The translations under genes were made by a program, and so were the position numbers. A stretch of DNA of 64,000 nt from positions 19,051 to 83,050 of the IMG/VR virus record IMGVR_UViG_3300025712_000005; one strand, 5' to 3'. The stretch is from a virus. This document shows positions 7,043 to 15,657 of the stretch, one piece after another (positions within the stretch are counted from its first letter, which is position 1; every line of letters starts with the position of its first letter). The notes beneath the pieces are model-generated. The model did not search any database. It was not told where the DNA came from and saw nothing but the letters and a program-made list of their open reading frames with translations.

Positions 7043-7582
7043 TTAGTCAAATTCAAACAGTAAATCAATTACTGATTCTTCAAGGGCTCTATGCCCTTCG
7101 TGCGGGTTGTTTAACACCCAATCTTCTTCTTGCTTACGAATCGGCCGCTCCGAAACATGAGCATCTTTGAGCAAATCAATATCGGTTTCTATGTGGATTA
7201 ATTTACCCCCTAAAGCTCGGATCAACTGCGCTTCATTCTCAAAACGAACGTCAGTGACAATCACTGGCTTTTTGCTGGCCAAGATAAACTTACGCATGGA
7301 TAACACCCATAAATCAGGGTGTATTAAATCTCGGCCCCATTCGGTTCCCAGCGTTTGTAATGCTCTACGAGGGTTGACGCCAAATTCAGGATCCACTTTT
7401 TCTTTGAATTCTAAACTCTCCATATTCATAGGAGACCAACCAAAAATAATCGTACAGGCCTCTTTCATGGGGGCAGCAAACGAGCGAGTAATCATCTCAG
7501 GGTGCTGCTTTTGGATCATACGGGCAACGGTATCTTTGCCTGAGCCTTTGCGACCGGCTATGCCGATTAACTTAGTCTGCAT
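7043..7582 (-). CDS. Deoxynucleoside monophosphate kinase-like protein
   Basis: The N-terminal P-loop GRKGSGKD (residues 10-17) and downstream segments TLGTEWGRDLIHPDLWV and VIVTDVRFENEA match the phage dNMP kinase family (T4 gene 1 type), which phosphorylates dNMPs to dNDPs for phage DNA synthesis. The length of 179 residues is usual for the compact members. The ATG at 7582 with AGGGG 7 bases before it is preferred over a GTG two codons earlier. It overlaps the upstream gene by 11 bases. It is the only nucleotide-metabolism enzyme visible in the window. Confidence 0.85.
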   Translation of the reverse strand: MQTKLIGIAGRKGSGKDTVARMIQKQHPEMITRSFAAPMKEACTIIFGWSPMNMESLEFKEKVDPEFGVNPRRALQTLGTEWGRDLIHPDLWVLSMRKFILASKKPVIVTDVRFENEAQLIRALGGKLIHIETDIDLLKDAHVSERPIRKQEEDWVLNNPHEGHRALEESVIDLLFEFD

Positions 7583-7904
7583 TGACACGCCCCTTCACCT
7601 TGTTGTCGATAATCCAAACCGTAAACTCCAGCTTTTGTTCCTCGGATATAAACCAATCAATACCTTTCTCGTCCATGAATCCCCGCATTTCTAAACGCGT
7701 TACATAATAGGTTTTTATTTCTTCGTAAGTTACTGCGGGAAGTGCAGTGCTTTTTAGTCGACGCATGTCAGTTACAACATACTTGTCTAAGAAACCAAGC
7801 TCCCATAGGGCAACGGCTCTTTGCTGGCTGTCGGTATCCGACAATTCTGTAGGGTCTAAAAGTAGCATCCCAATACTTAACTGTTCTCTCTTAAATACTT
7901 CCAT
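7572..7904 (-). CDS. Hypothetical protein (110 aa)
   Basis: It starts at 7904 with the perfect GGAAATTGACGATG box but has no GC hairpin before it, because the upstream gene ends within 12 bases. It begins MEVFKREQLSIGMLLLDPTE and is otherwise featureless. It overlaps the dNMP kinase start by 11 bases, suggesting coupled translation. Function unknown. Confidence 0.65.
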   Translation of the reverse strand: MEVFKREQLSIGMLLLDPTELSDTDSQQRAVALWELGFLDKYVVTDMRRLKSTALPAVTYEEIKTYYVTRLEMRGFMDEKGIDWFISEEQKLEFTVWIIDNKVKGRVNAD

Positions 7905-7915
7905 CGTCAATTTCC

Positions 7916-8203
7916 TTAAAGTGGTTCGCCAAATAAAGCAAGGCGCATTAATTTTCTCTCAGGGGAGATTTGTTTTTCTTTTGCTGAGTGCAGCAAGCGG
8001 ATACTTCTTACGTTCTTTTCACCGTACTCAACTTCATAGTGAAACTTCCCAGACTCCATCAAATACAAAATAATTTGAGAGGCACGGGGAGTGCTGCAAC
8101 CATAAGTCTCAGCGACTCTTCTAGCTGTCCAAAATTCGCCACTAGCAAGCATTCTTTCGGCTACCATTGGGTAGCCCCATTTAGCTTCGCCTTTTTTACG
8201 CAT
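7916..8203 (-). CDS. Winged-helix-like DNA-binding protein (95 aa)
   Basis: The segment RRVAETYGCSTPRASQIILYLMESGKFHYEVEYGEKN reads as helix-turn-helix followed by a beta wing, typical of small winged-helix proteins. It overlaps the upstream gene's stop by 8 bases. It may regulate early transcription or replication, but no operator was identified. Confidence 0.65.
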   Translation of the reverse strand: MRKKGEAKWGYPMVAERMLASGEFWTARRVAETYGCSTPRASQIILYLMESGKFHYEVEYGEKNVRSIRLLHSAKEKQISPERKLMRLALFGEPL

Positions 8204-8846
8204 CGGCCTTCTCCTTGCGCTTCGGCGTTTTCAGCTTGTTTAGGGAGGCGACCGCTTTCTTATCCGTCTGGGTCATTAGCGCCATGCCGTTAGAGGGCAT
8301 AAACGGGTCAAACACTTTGGTGATTTCTCGCAGCTGCTTGTCTGTGTTGATTGACCATAGGACTTTTTCAGCGTCTTTCATCAGCGTGGATAACTCAACA
8401 TAAAGTGCATTCCAAGCGGTTCTAATACCGAATAGTTCAGGTTCACACCCTTTTAGTACTTCGTCCGAGTTGATATTAAAGTCATGTCTACCATTTTCAG
8501 GAACCCACTCGTCACCCTCTAATCTGGGGTTGAAATGACGTTCCATAACAAAATCAAACTTTAGGTTGCTGTCACTAAAGGTGAGGTACATGCGATTATG
8601 GCCATTGAAATCTTCAAACCATCCCGAGTAACAGTTAAGCGTTTGGGTGGCGTTTATGTGCATATTGCTAATACCATTTGCTCGGGCAAACCCGAGTAGT
8701 TTTTCAAATTTCTTCGGGCGAAATTTAACTGCGGCTTTTCGTGCTAACGCTTTCAATTGCTCTTCGAGCTCTTTAAATCGGTCAGCGAATTGGTCTTCAG
8801 CGAGTTGCTCAAGCATGTTGCGTTTTTGGGTAGGTGTTAATTTCAT
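8196..8846 (-). CDS. Hypothetical phage protein (216 aa)
   Basis: It begins MKLTPTQKRNMLEQLAEDQF, with a basic coiled helix (FKELEEQLKALARKAAVKFRPKKFEK) and a KA-rich basic C-terminus (LNKLKTPKRKEKADA). The ATG at 8846 has the box GGAATTGACGATG (one A shorter) and the GC hairpin 8860-8875 upstream. The build resembles nucleotide-modification-associated phage proteins, but I cannot support a specific family. Confidence 0.65.
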   Translation of the reverse strand: MKLTPTQKRNMLEQLAEDQFADRFKELEEQLKALARKAAVKFRPKKFEKLLGFARANGISNMHINATQTLNCYSGWFEDFNGHNRMYLTFSDSNLKFDFVMERHFNPRLEGDEWVPENGRHDFNINSDEVLKGCEPELFGIRTAWNALYVELSTLMKDAEKVLWSINTDKQLREITKVFDPFMPSNGMALMTQTDKKAVASLNKLKTPKRKEKADA

Positions 8847-8859
8847 CGTCAATTCCTTT

Positions 8860-8875
8860 GGGGGCACATGCCCCC
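8860..8875 (-). repeat. GC hairpin before the 8196-8846 gene
   Basis: Same 16-base element as at 7020; it is 4 bases from the box GGAATTGACGATG. Confidence 0.85.
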
Positions 8876-8880
8876 TGATT

Positions 8881-9552
8881 TTAGTTAGTTAAAAAATAGT
8901 GATTGCTGTCTTCACACCACGAATCCAACTCAGCATTACCCCAACTTTCATAGTCAAAGTAATTACTGAGTTCGCCGAGGTTATCGTTAACTCCATAGCG
9001 GTCGGCCATGTTCATAAAGAACGTGGCTTCATTTGAAAACTCACCGACATAGGTCTCAGAAATATCAGACACAACAATATTGCAAGCATGAGCCGCCTCA
9101 CAGACACCTTCAGGATGCTTGTCAGAATACTCAAGATACTCAAAATCTATTTGAGTAATAGCGTCATATTCGTGGCCGATATAGCCGCTGACAATGTAAT
9201 CAACAGCGTCAGAGCAAGCGACAATGATGCAACCGTGATCGTCAATATCCGAAATCAATTCTTCAAGAGCCGCATATTCTTCAGAGTCTTCATCATCAGG
9301 GAGGGCTTCGTTTAGAATGGTATCCAGAAAGGTGCGGTATTCATCTAAGAACCAATAAACATTGTTCTCGAAGTCAGTAGCACTGTCGCCAAGCACATCC
9401 ACGCAAAATTCAACGCTGAAATTAGTGCAGACGTCAACGCGAAGCGTTATCTCATCCGCATATTCTTCATCATTAATTTTGTGTTCAGCGAGTATTTTTT
9501 GAACTGTCTCAGGCAAGTCTTCATAGACAGTATTTAAGATTGGTTTTGTCAT
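8881..9552 (-). CDS. ArdA-like antirestriction protein
   Basis: The C-terminal third contains YVGEFSNEATFFMNMADRYG and NYFDYESWGNAEL, which match the ArdA signature (an EF-type segment then YxDYExxxxxL). The protein is very acidic throughout, as expected of a DNA mimic. ArdA proteins bind type I restriction-modification enzymes in place of DNA and protect incoming DNA. At 223 residues it is longer than the usual roughly 165-180, with an extra acidic N-terminal region. It starts at 9552 with a perfect initiation box; upstream lies a 7-bp hairpin of different sequence (9596-9613). It is the clearest anti-defence gene in the window. Confidence 0.75.
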   Translation of the reverse strand: MTKPILNTVYEDLPETVQKILAEHKINDEEYADEITLRVDVCTNFSVEFCVDVLGDSATDFENNVYWFLDEYRTFLDTILNEALPDDEDSEEYAALEELISDIDDHGCIIVACSDAVDYIVSGYIGHEYDAITQIDFEYLEYSDKHPEGVCEAAHACNIVVSDISETYVGEFSNEATFFMNMADRYGVNDNLGELSNYFDYESWGNAELDSWCEDSNHYFLTN

Positions 9553-9595
9553 CGTCAATTTCCAATTTTGTTGCTCAAAAGAGCTAGTTAATTAT

Positions 9596-9613
9596 CGGTG
9601 GAATTCTCCACCG
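9596..9613 (-). repeat. Unrelated hairpin in the junction before the ArdA-like gene
   Basis: CGGTGGA and TCCACCG form a perfect 7-bp stem over a 4-base loop. It lies between the same kind of genes as the GC hairpin but has a different sequence, suggesting that structure is what matters. Confidence 0.6.
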
Positions 9614-9632
9614 GATTCAAATAGTAGCATAA

Positions 9633-9941
9633 CTATTTGTGGGTTTCCATCTCCAAATCATAGTCTGGATGCTCAAAGAAACACACGTATTTATCCGCTT
9701 TTTCATCATAGCGAATTGAGTAATCTGAGACGTAAGTTTTACCTTTAATTACTTGGTCAGGGAAGTCATCCATCTCAAAGAAATCGGTTATCACACCGCG
9801 TTTTCTTTCTTCATCCACAGCAACAATAAAACTCATCTCATCGTTGCCATAATAATAATCTATCCCATGGATAGTCGAATCAAAAAAGTAATCCTGAGCG
9901 ACCACACCCGCCTTAAATTTCTCATAGTTAATTTCACGCAT
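9633..9941 (-). CDS. Small acidic protein (102 aa)
   Basis: The protein is acidic and aromatic (KAGVVAQDYFFDSTIHGIDYYYGNDEM...), like the neighbouring ArdA-like protein, which hints at another anti-host factor. GGAGATTATAAAGA precedes the ATG, a degenerate version of the initiation box. It overlaps the upstream methyltransferase by 8 bases. Function unknown. Confidence 0.6.
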   Translation of the reverse strand: MREINYEKFKAGVVAQDYFFDSTIHGIDYYYGNDEMSFIVAVDEERKRGVITDFFEMDDFPDQVIKGKTYVSDYSIRYDEKADKYVCFFEHPDYDLEMETHK

Positions 9942-10593
9942 TCTTTATAATCTCCACGATTTTAGTATTTACTTTTGCGGTTGCAAACGTGTCGTTTGGT
10001 AAGACTTCCAATTCGGTAAAAGAAAAATCACCTTTTAATTTAGCCTCGTTATAACTGGTCGGAACCAAGGCAATCATGATGCCCCCCTCGACCAGCAAAT
10101 CATACGCATGTTGCATATGCTTTACCACTGGAGTGAAGGGGGGATTCATACAAATACAAGTGAACTCAATATCTGGCTGATAATCTAAAAAGTCCATTTG
10201 ATGTTTTTCAACATAACTGAAATCCGGCGTATGCTGTACCCGAGAGGCTAACTGAATATTTAATTCAACCCCGACTACTTTGGCCCAGTCATGTTTCAAC
10301 AACTCTCGAAGAATTTGACCTGTGCCAAAACTAGGCTCCAACACATAGGATTCATGAGTATAAAAATCCCACGCCACATATTCGACCATACGCTGAGCAA
10401 CATCCGAAGGTGTCACATGACACTCGGTACTTTTATCGACCGTTACAATCTCAATTTTTGGGCCACAATCTAACGTCAACTCAGCCTCAATCGATTTTGT
10501 GCAGGGCTTGACCGCATAGAGCGGCTTGTCAGGGCGGCGAAAAGCCGCCGCCCCCATACCACCAACGTTATGCAGTCTCTTCACCGGCCACAT
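9934..10593 (-). CDS. N6-adenine-type DNA methyltransferase
   Basis: The SAM-binding motif LEPSFGTG (residues 85-92) and catalytic NPPF (150-153), in that order, indicate a class I amino-methyltransferase of the adenine type. No separate target-recognition domain is visible, as in small orphan phage enzymes that protect DNA from host restriction. The start overlaps the upstream gene by 26 bases; the first ATG (10593) has a close GGGGAG, but a later start at residue 13 is possible. With the ArdA-like gene it forms a short anti-restriction group. Confidence 0.75.
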   Translation of the reverse strand: MWPVKRLHNVGGMGAAAFRRPDKPLYAVKPCTKSIEAELTLDCGPKIEIVTVDKSTECHVTPSDVAQRMVEYVAWDFYTHESYVLEPSFGTGQILRELLKHDWAKVVGVELNIQLASRVQHTPDFSYVEKHQMDFLDYQPDIEFTCICMNPPFTPVVKHMQHAYDLLVEGGIMIALVPTSYNEAKLKGDFSFTELEVLPNDTFATAKVNTKIVEIIKNA

Positions 10594-11965
10594 ACTCCCC
10601 TTGTTTTACAAACGAGATGGATTCGATTTTATGTTTCTTCGAATCCGTTAACGAAACAACCACCCAAGGACGGCAGTACCATGCTTCTTTTTGAGCCGCT
10701 TCTCGGGTGTCGATCGTAACCTTTACCCGAACCTCACCACAGTAAGAATCACGCGTGCCACGGATTTCACCTCGCTGCTTGGCATAGTCCGCTTTGGTCA
10801 TCTCAACAATTTCCATCATCTCCAGCTTGCCGCCATAGCCACGCACTCCAGCATGAGAGAATAACTCAGCACACGGATTCACAATTGGCGCTTTCTTTGG
10901 CGGTGGAGCAGGGACGGTGTAATCAAGCGAGGCCATCAGGTCAACCCATTCGCTCGCTAACAGCTCCAAACTTTTACCTTCACCAATTTGAATCGGAAGC
11001 GATTGAACGCTTGTCACCTTCCATTTGCCCCCCTCCGTGGCTTTTGCCGTCGGTTTCTCAGCGCCGTGTGTTCTGCAAAACGTTTGCAGAATTGGCGCAG
11101 TCAACTGGCCTTCAAATTTTGACGTCTCAGCAAAAAAGCTTTGCTCATACGACAAGCGATTTAAGATATGATTAATCCAACGATAGTGAAAATTGGAATC
11201 CGCAATTTTCTGAGCCGCTTTTAAATTGACGTCAATTGCATGGCTAGTCGTCCACTCACCGTCGTTCAATTTGCCCCAGCTGCCATTCACTGAATATTTA
11301 TAGTGATTGCAAATCTGCTTAACAGACTGATCAATCGTTTCTGAATCCCGCTTTTTGTCCAAGCGAACCCACAAGCTCAAACGAAACTCATCATCGTTCA
11401 AGCTGCGTTGGTGCTTTCGCAAATCAGCCAGCAAAGTTTTAATGCGATTCGAACGAGTGTACGCATCGGCTTTCTTGTTGGCGTGGTGAATAACTCCGGA
11501 GATTTTCCACTTCCAATACTGAATATTGCTTTCCATCTCTTTGGCTTTTGCCTCCGATCGCTCCGCAGAATCTTTCATTTTTTCCGCTTTGCGTTGGCTG
11601 TGATGACCGGCCAAAATTGGCTGGTGACTCATCTTGGCCGCAATAGTTTGAGCCGCTTCAGCATACCCTGACGCACGCTGAATTTTCTTCTCGGTCATCT
11701 CAATCAAACGCTGGGATTTTATTTCAGCACGCTCAGCCATCGTGGTGCCCTCAGGCTCAATCGAACCGGCCAAAGCAATCGCCATGTCTTCACGTTTTGT
11801 ATTCCACGCGGCGCCATAAAATTTTTGCATCGGAGCCCACTTGAAGCCTAGCTCTTTGAGCTCACCATACAGCTCATCGCTGATACGGTCGTTAGTGTAA
11901 ATACGTAGCTTGTTGTCTTCAGCTGAATACGTGGCTGAATCAATTTCTGGGTAGTTAGTTTGCAT
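10568..11965 (-). CDS. DUF3560-like protein (465 aa)
   Basis: Residues about 75-170 hold the DUF3560 pattern: AERAEIKSQRLIEMTEKKIQ, QPILAGHHSQRKAEK and a following charged helix. This family is widespread on phages, plasmids and conjugative elements and has no established biochemical role. The first 50 residues (LRIYTNDRISDELYGELKEL, FKWAPMQKFYGAAW) look like a small fold also seen at the start of related proteins. The C-terminal half is unassigned. It starts at 11965 with a perfect initiation box, the hairpin 11980-11994 lying upstream. Confidence 0.7.
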   Translation of the reverse strand: MQTNYPEIDSATYSAEDNKLRIYTNDRISDELYGELKELGFKWAPMQKFYGAAWNTKREDMAIALAGSIEPEGTTMAERAEIKSQRLIEMTEKKIQRASGYAEAAQTIAAKMSHQPILAGHHSQRKAEKMKDSAERSEAKAKEMESNIQYWKWKISGVIHHANKKADAYTRSNRIKTLLADLRKHQRSLNDDEFRLSLWVRLDKKRDSETIDQSVKQICNHYKYSVNGSWGKLNDGEWTTSHAIDVNLKAAQKIADSNFHYRWINHILNRLSYEQSFFAETSKFEGQLTAPILQTFCRTHGAEKPTAKATEGGKWKVTSVQSLPIQIGEGKSLELLASEWVDLMASLDYTVPAPPPKKAPIVNPCAELFSHAGVRGYGGKLEMMEIVEMTKADYAKQRGEIRGTRDSYCGEVRVKVTIDTREAAQKEAWYCRPWVVVSLTDSKKHKIESISFVKQGEYVAGEETA

Positions 11966-11979
11966 CGTCAATTTCCTTT

Positions 11980-11994
11980 GGGGGCACATGCCCC
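11980..11994 (-). repeat. GC hairpin before the DUF3560 gene
   Basis: GGGGC stem with loop ATGT on the minus strand; one outer C is missing. Confidence 0.8.
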
Positions 11995-11997
11995 TCG

Positions 11998-12273
11998 TTA
12001 GTTTAGTTTAATTAAAATGTAATCTTTTGTGTAAGCCTCTGCTTCAGCGGCTTTGTAGTGGTTGGGCAAGATTAACTCCAACTCATCGTGGTACTTTCTG
12101 GCGGACTCTTCCCCGAAACTTTCCGCCATTTCTAACAGGTCAATTAAAATAATCTTAGCTTGAGGGCCAACGGTCGCCCAAGTTTCTTTTTTTGTATTTA
12201 ACCAAGCATGATAAAAATCTTGCTTGTTTAACGAGTATTCCAAGCCTCGAAACTTTCTAGGTTTATTAGTCAT
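11998..12273 (-). CDS. Hypothetical protein (91 aa)
   Basis: The ATG at 12273 carries a stretched box (GGAAAAATTGACGATG). The product begins MTNKPRKFRGLEYSLNKQDF and is helical and acidic in the second half. The gene starts just 14 bases after its upstream neighbour ends, with no hairpin between. Function unknown. Confidence 0.6.
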   Translation of the reverse strand: MTNKPRKFRGLEYSLNKQDFYHAWLNTKKETWATVGPQAKIILIDLLEMAESFGEESARKYHDELELILPNHYKAAEAEAYTKDYILIKLN

Positions 12274-12286
12274 CGTCAATTTTTCC

Positions 12287-12496
12287 TTATCGTGAACCGT
12301 AATAGAGCGTTGATAACATATCGTTACGACGCTCAACCCATTCAAATTCTTTGGTATCAACTTGAATAGAAATTATCGTGCCATCCGTTCGAGAATTTAC
12401 CGACACAAACCCTTCGGAGTGGGCTTCTTCCAGCGTCTCAAAGTTTTCGCTTTCAGCAATCGCTTTGTCGTATTGGTCTTTCGTTATTTCAAACAT
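12287..12496 (-). CDS. Small hypothetical protein (69 aa)
   Basis: The box here reads GGAAATTGATGATG, with one change that creates an extra ATG; the second ATG (12496) is the one aligned with other genes. The product begins MFEITKDQYDKAIAESENFE. The GC hairpin 12513-12528 precedes it. Function unknown. Confidence 0.6.
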   Translation of the reverse strand: MFEITKDQYDKAIAESENFETLEEAHSEGFVSVNSRTDGTIISIQVDTKEFEWVERRNDMLSTLYYGSR

Positions 12497-12512
12497 CATC
12501 AATTTCCTTACG

Positions 12513-12528
12513 GGGGGCACATGCCCCC
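12513..12528 (-). repeat. GC hairpin before the 12287-12496 gene
   Basis: Full 6-bp GGGGGC stem, loop ATGT, directly before AAGGAAATTGATGATG. Confidence 0.85.
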
Positions 12529-12536
12529 TGATTTAA

Positions 12537-13205
12537 TTACTCGTTGTTAAACTTTACCATTTTGTTAGCGATTTCTATGATTGTGTCCCAAAGCTCTTCA
12601 GGGTCAGTCGCCTCAAACATGTCGAAACTTTTAAGCGAAACAAAATCTCGCAATTCATCCTTTGAACCATTTATCAGCGAGACCGTGATTGGCTCATGAA
12701 AAAAGCTATCGCCTAACTCAATAATGGCTTTATCAATATCAGACACGGGTGATTCAAAATGCTCACCCTCTCGAACCCAGTAAGCCATTGCCGTTCTTTG
12801 AGTCCCCGAATCATAATGATAGCAACCGTAAACGTCTTGGTTAGGCTCAGCAATCACCGCTTTTAAGCGCCCAATTGCCCCTGACAAACTGTTGTCGAAG
12901 GTCTTCCAAGCCGAATCAAACAAAAATGTCCACACCCCGCTATCAATCTTAAGTAACCCCATTACCCGACATGAATAACGTGACCATGCTTCCATTTCCA
13001 TGGGAGCGGGGAGGTCGCTACACATTGCCATGTGCCCCGCCAAACAAAGCACATGCCCGCACTCCAACGGTTCCGATCCACGGTACGCAAGCAAGTCATG
13101 AGGGTCATCATGCTTATTGCAATACTGATACATATCGAAGTGTTCATAATTTTCAGGAAGTGCTTCCAAATACGTTAAAAACCGTTTCATATTGCCAATA
13201 TTCAT
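12537..13205 (-). CDS. Hypothetical protein (222 aa)
   Basis: It begins MNIGNMKRFLTYLEALPENY and contains LECGHVLCLAGHMAMCSD near residue 50, loosely like the CCLGVLA region of the proteins at 15941-16849, followed by alternating helices and strands. The start overlaps the upstream stop (ATGA). The C-x4-C / H pattern could bind metal. No function assigned. Confidence 0.65.
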   Translation of the reverse strand: MNIGNMKRFLTYLEALPENYEHFDMYQYCNKHDDPHDLLAYRGSEPLECGHVLCLAGHMAMCSDLPAPMEMEAWSRYSCRVMGLLKIDSGVWTFLFDSAWKTFDNSLSGAIGRLKAVIAEPNQDVYGCYHYDSGTQRTAMAYWVREGEHFESPVSDIDKAIIELGDSFFHEPITVSLINGSKDELRDFVSLKSFDMFEATDPEELWDTIIEIANKMVKFNNE

Positions 13206-13972
13206 GCTGTAAATTCCTTAAAATCTTGTGAATTTCCACTGGCTTTCAAGTGGTTGTCGATGGTCTGCGCTTCCATGATATGACTCGCACAATATTTTGT
13301 ATTGACCACATACTTCAATTTTCCCGTGTCGCCGCTTTCAAAGTGCTGCACATCCCAGACTAGAACATCGCAAGGATAGCCTTTGCGCCACCAATCCAAA
13401 TTGCCGCCCATCATCGGCTCAAACAACACTTTCTCAAGTCTACGAAAGCCCGTGTTAGTAAGTAGGGTGTTACGAACTCGCATAAAATTCTTGACATGAA
13501 AAACCAGCTGGCCAACATCATGTAAACCAGAAAAGTGCCAATCAAAGCTTTGTTTTTGGCTGTGGTTCATCTCCTTAGCGGCCTTTTCATATGTGGCATA
13601 GGATTTAAAACAATCCTGAAAATACGCAAACATATTCGAGGTCGTCTTCGGCACCTTTCGAACCCCTTTTTTAATTTCCAGTTGATTGCGGTCAGCATAA
13701 TCATCCGCTTGTTCAATCAGTGATTTACCTGCAAATCTCAAGAAGTCTGAAAATTCCATGGTTCGAAAGGCTTTCATGCCGTACCCAAAAGCATCATTTC
13801 GCAATTTTTCGTGCAGCCAAAATTTTTCCTCAGTCGTTAGACTTAGGCGGCAATCAGTACCCGTTAAATAACGGATAGCATCAGCACGCTGTAAAAAATT
13901 ACCGACCTGATAAAGTCCCAATACCAAGTCATGCTTGGCCATTTCTGTTTTGTTTAAAGTTGTTGTTGTCAT
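13202..13972 (-). CDS. Hypothetical protein (256 aa)
   Basis: The ATG at 13972 follows the box GGAAATTTGACGATG (one extra T). The product begins MTTTTLNKTEMAKHDLVLGL, is rich in aromatic residues and Lys/Arg and appears globular and helical. It lies in a run of uncharacterised genes between the DUF3560 gene and the duplicated 16 kb genes. No domain recognised. Confidence 0.65.
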   Translation of the reverse strand: MTTTTLNKTEMAKHDLVLGLYQVGNFLQRADAIRYLTGTDCRLSLTTEEKFWLHEKLRNDAFGYGMKAFRTMEFSDFLRFAGKSLIEQADDYADRNQLEIKKGVRKVPKTTSNMFAYFQDCFKSYATYEKAAKEMNHSQKQSFDWHFSGLHDVGQLVFHVKNFMRVRNTLLTNTGFRRLEKVLFEPMMGGNLDWWRKGYPCDVLVWDVQHFESGDTGKLKYVVNTKYCASHIMEAQTIDNHLKASGNSQDFKEFTA

Positions 13973-13983
13973 CGTCAAATTTC

Positions 13984-14232
13984 CTATTCAGTGATCACTA
14001 AAAATTCTACGTCGTCGGCTAAGTCAGGGTATTGACCACACAGCTCTGTAATTAACTGGTCGAAAAGCGTTTCATTTTTATTGATATACGTGCCTCTCAT
14101 TCGAACAATATCCACGTAAATCTCTTGATAGAGTGGGTTTTCAACAACCACACCCCAGTTTTTAAACTTTCGAATGATATGTTTAATGGTTGTTTCTGTC
14201 GCAAAAAATCCTACTGTTTTAATGGTATTCAT
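13984..14232 (-). CDS. Hypothetical protein (82 aa)
   Basis: It begins MNTIKTVGFFATETTIKHII and ends with an acidic segment (DLADDVEFLVITE). The box is GGAAAATTGACGATG and the hairpin 14249-14264 lies directly upstream. Function unknown. Confidence 0.6.
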   Translation of the reverse strand: MNTIKTVGFFATETTIKHIIRKFKNWGVVVENPLYQEIYVDIVRMRGTYINKNETLFDQLITELCGQYPDLADDVEFLVITE

Positions 14233-14248
14233 CGTCAATTTTCCTTAC

Positions 14249-14264
14249 GGGGGCACATGCCCCC
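14249..14264 (-). repeat. GC hairpin before the 13984-14232 gene
   Basis: Full 6-bp GGGGGC stem, loop ATGT. Confidence 0.85.
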
Positions 14265-14272
14265 TTAATTAG

Positions 14273-15304
14273 TTAATAAGTGTTTTGTGCCAACGCTTGC
14301 GATTTCTTGGCCGTGGCCAGCCCTACTAGCAACTCAGCAACCTCTTTTTGATTATTCTGAGCCAGTGTTAGCACCGCAATTTTTAATCGCTCAGGCTGCA
14401 TCAGAGACTCTAAAAGAGTGTGAATTGCATCCTCTTCAGCCTCATAAATTTCATCGGCGATTTCTTTCATCCTGATATACTCAGCTAATTTCAAAGGCAC
14501 GTCACTGGTCTGTGCTTTATCCTCTAGCTCACACAAGGATTCATATTTCGCCCAGTGCTTTTCGAGCACCACATAACGAGATTTAACTTCAGCCCAGTAA
14601 TAAAACAACGCGGCTTTTAATTCTCCCCGAACACTAGAATTATTACCCACAAAACCCCAGCAAGAATCCTGACAAACGTCATCAAGCTCAACCGTGAAGC
14701 CGTAGACGTTGCCTTGTATCAAGTCGTCAAAATATTGCACTTGGCTATCTAAATGCGCCATGGCATCAGCGGTACGTTTAGCCGTTAAACGAGGGAAGCC
14801 ATACGCTTTGATATATTCATCTTTGGCACATATAGCAATCCCAAGTGTGCCCGAATCCCATTGGCAGCTGAAAGGCTGCGTTGAAATGGTGATGCCTGAG
14901 TGTTCGTAAACATACACTGGCTTGTGGATATAATATTTATCAAACTTAACCAGTATTTTGTCATAGTCAGATGGATTCTGGTCACTCGATTCCCAGCGGT
15001 CATAAGCGGCTTGATCATACTCAGAAACTAACTGAGCAATCATTTCAAAGCGGTTATTTTTTTCATAGCCATGTGTATGGCCAATAGAATAGTTACCGGT
15101 AAAACTCAGGACTTTGAACAAATTATCTTCCATGCTCAATTCTTCAGAGTCAGGCTCATGATAAACATCCCGCTCAATTTCACCCCTCAACACATGAGGG
15201 CCAACTTCAATCGTGAATTTCCCAGTCGGGTCAAACTCAGACCTAAAATTCAAATCAAAGTTTTCTTTGAGCTCAGCTTCGCTCATATCTATATAATCAA
15301 ACAT
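14273..15304 (-). CDS. Large acidic hypothetical phage protein (343 aa)
   Basis: The protein is acidic. Its segments SFTGNYSIGHTHGYE, GVTIS-like HSGITISTQPFSCQW and CQDSCWGFVGN are reminiscent of large hypothetical proteins shared by phages and plasmids, but no function is known to me. The C-terminal 80 residues are helical. The box is degraded (GGAAAAAGACGATG), and the nearest hairpin (15368-15380) lies over 60 bases upstream, unlike at most junctions. Confidence 0.65.
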   Translation of the reverse strand: MFDYIDMSEAELKENFDLNFRSEFDPTGKFTIEVGPHVLRGEIERDVYHEPDSEELSMEDNLFKVLSFTGNYSIGHTHGYEKNNRFEMIAQLVSEYDQAAYDRWESSDQNPSDYDKILVKFDKYYIHKPVYVYEHSGITISTQPFSCQWDSGTLGIAICAKDEYIKAYGFPRLTAKRTADAMAHLDSQVQYFDDLIQGNVYGFTVELDDVCQDSCWGFVGNNSSVRGELKAALFYYWAEVKSRYVVLEKHWAKYESLCELEDKAQTSDVPLKLAEYIRMKEIADEIYEAEEDAIHTLLESLMQPERLKIAVLTLAQNNQKEVAELLVGLATAKKSQALAQNTY

Positions 15305-15367
15305 CGTCTTTTTCCTTAGAGATAATTAAACCTCAGTAAACGGCGACCGAAACGGCCAGTAATTGGA

Positions 15368-15380
15368 GGGCACATGCCCC
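15368..15380 (-). repeat. Shortened GC hairpin in the 15305-15414 gap
   Basis: Only a 4-bp GGGC stem remains and it lies more than 60 bases before the next start, unlike the other copies. Confidence 0.6.
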
Positions 15381-15414
15381 CAGAAATAATCTATCTGTAA
15401 ACTTTAGTGTACGC

Positions 15415-15657
15415 TCACTTATAATCACGTAGCGTCACCATCTCAGTCCAACCGAAAACAGGGTGATAGAGCTTGCGAGAATTTTGGATTGAACAGTCAA
15501 CCTTCCAACCGCTCCACGATTTATTGTCACGAATATCATCACGCCAAGCTCGAACGAGTTCGGCTATCCACTTTTTAGCGGCTTTTTTTGTCTCAAATAA
15601 TTGATTGCTGCCTGTCGCTCCAGCAACAACGTAATCAACTTCGTATTTAAAGGCCAC
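15415..15657 (-). CDS. Hypothetical protein with GTG start (80 aa)
   Basis: I chose the GTG at 15657 because GAGGAG lies 7 bases before it; an ATG five codons upstream (15672) has no ribosome binding site. From the GTG the product begins MAFKYEVDYVVAGATGSNQL, then a helix rich in Lys and Trp. It overlaps the upstream gene by 11 bases. Function unknown. Confidence 0.6.
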   Translation of the reverse strand: MAFKYEVDYVVAGATGSNQLFETKKAAKKWIAELVRAWRDDIRDNKSWSGWKVDCSIQNSRKLYHPVFGWTEMVTLRDYK

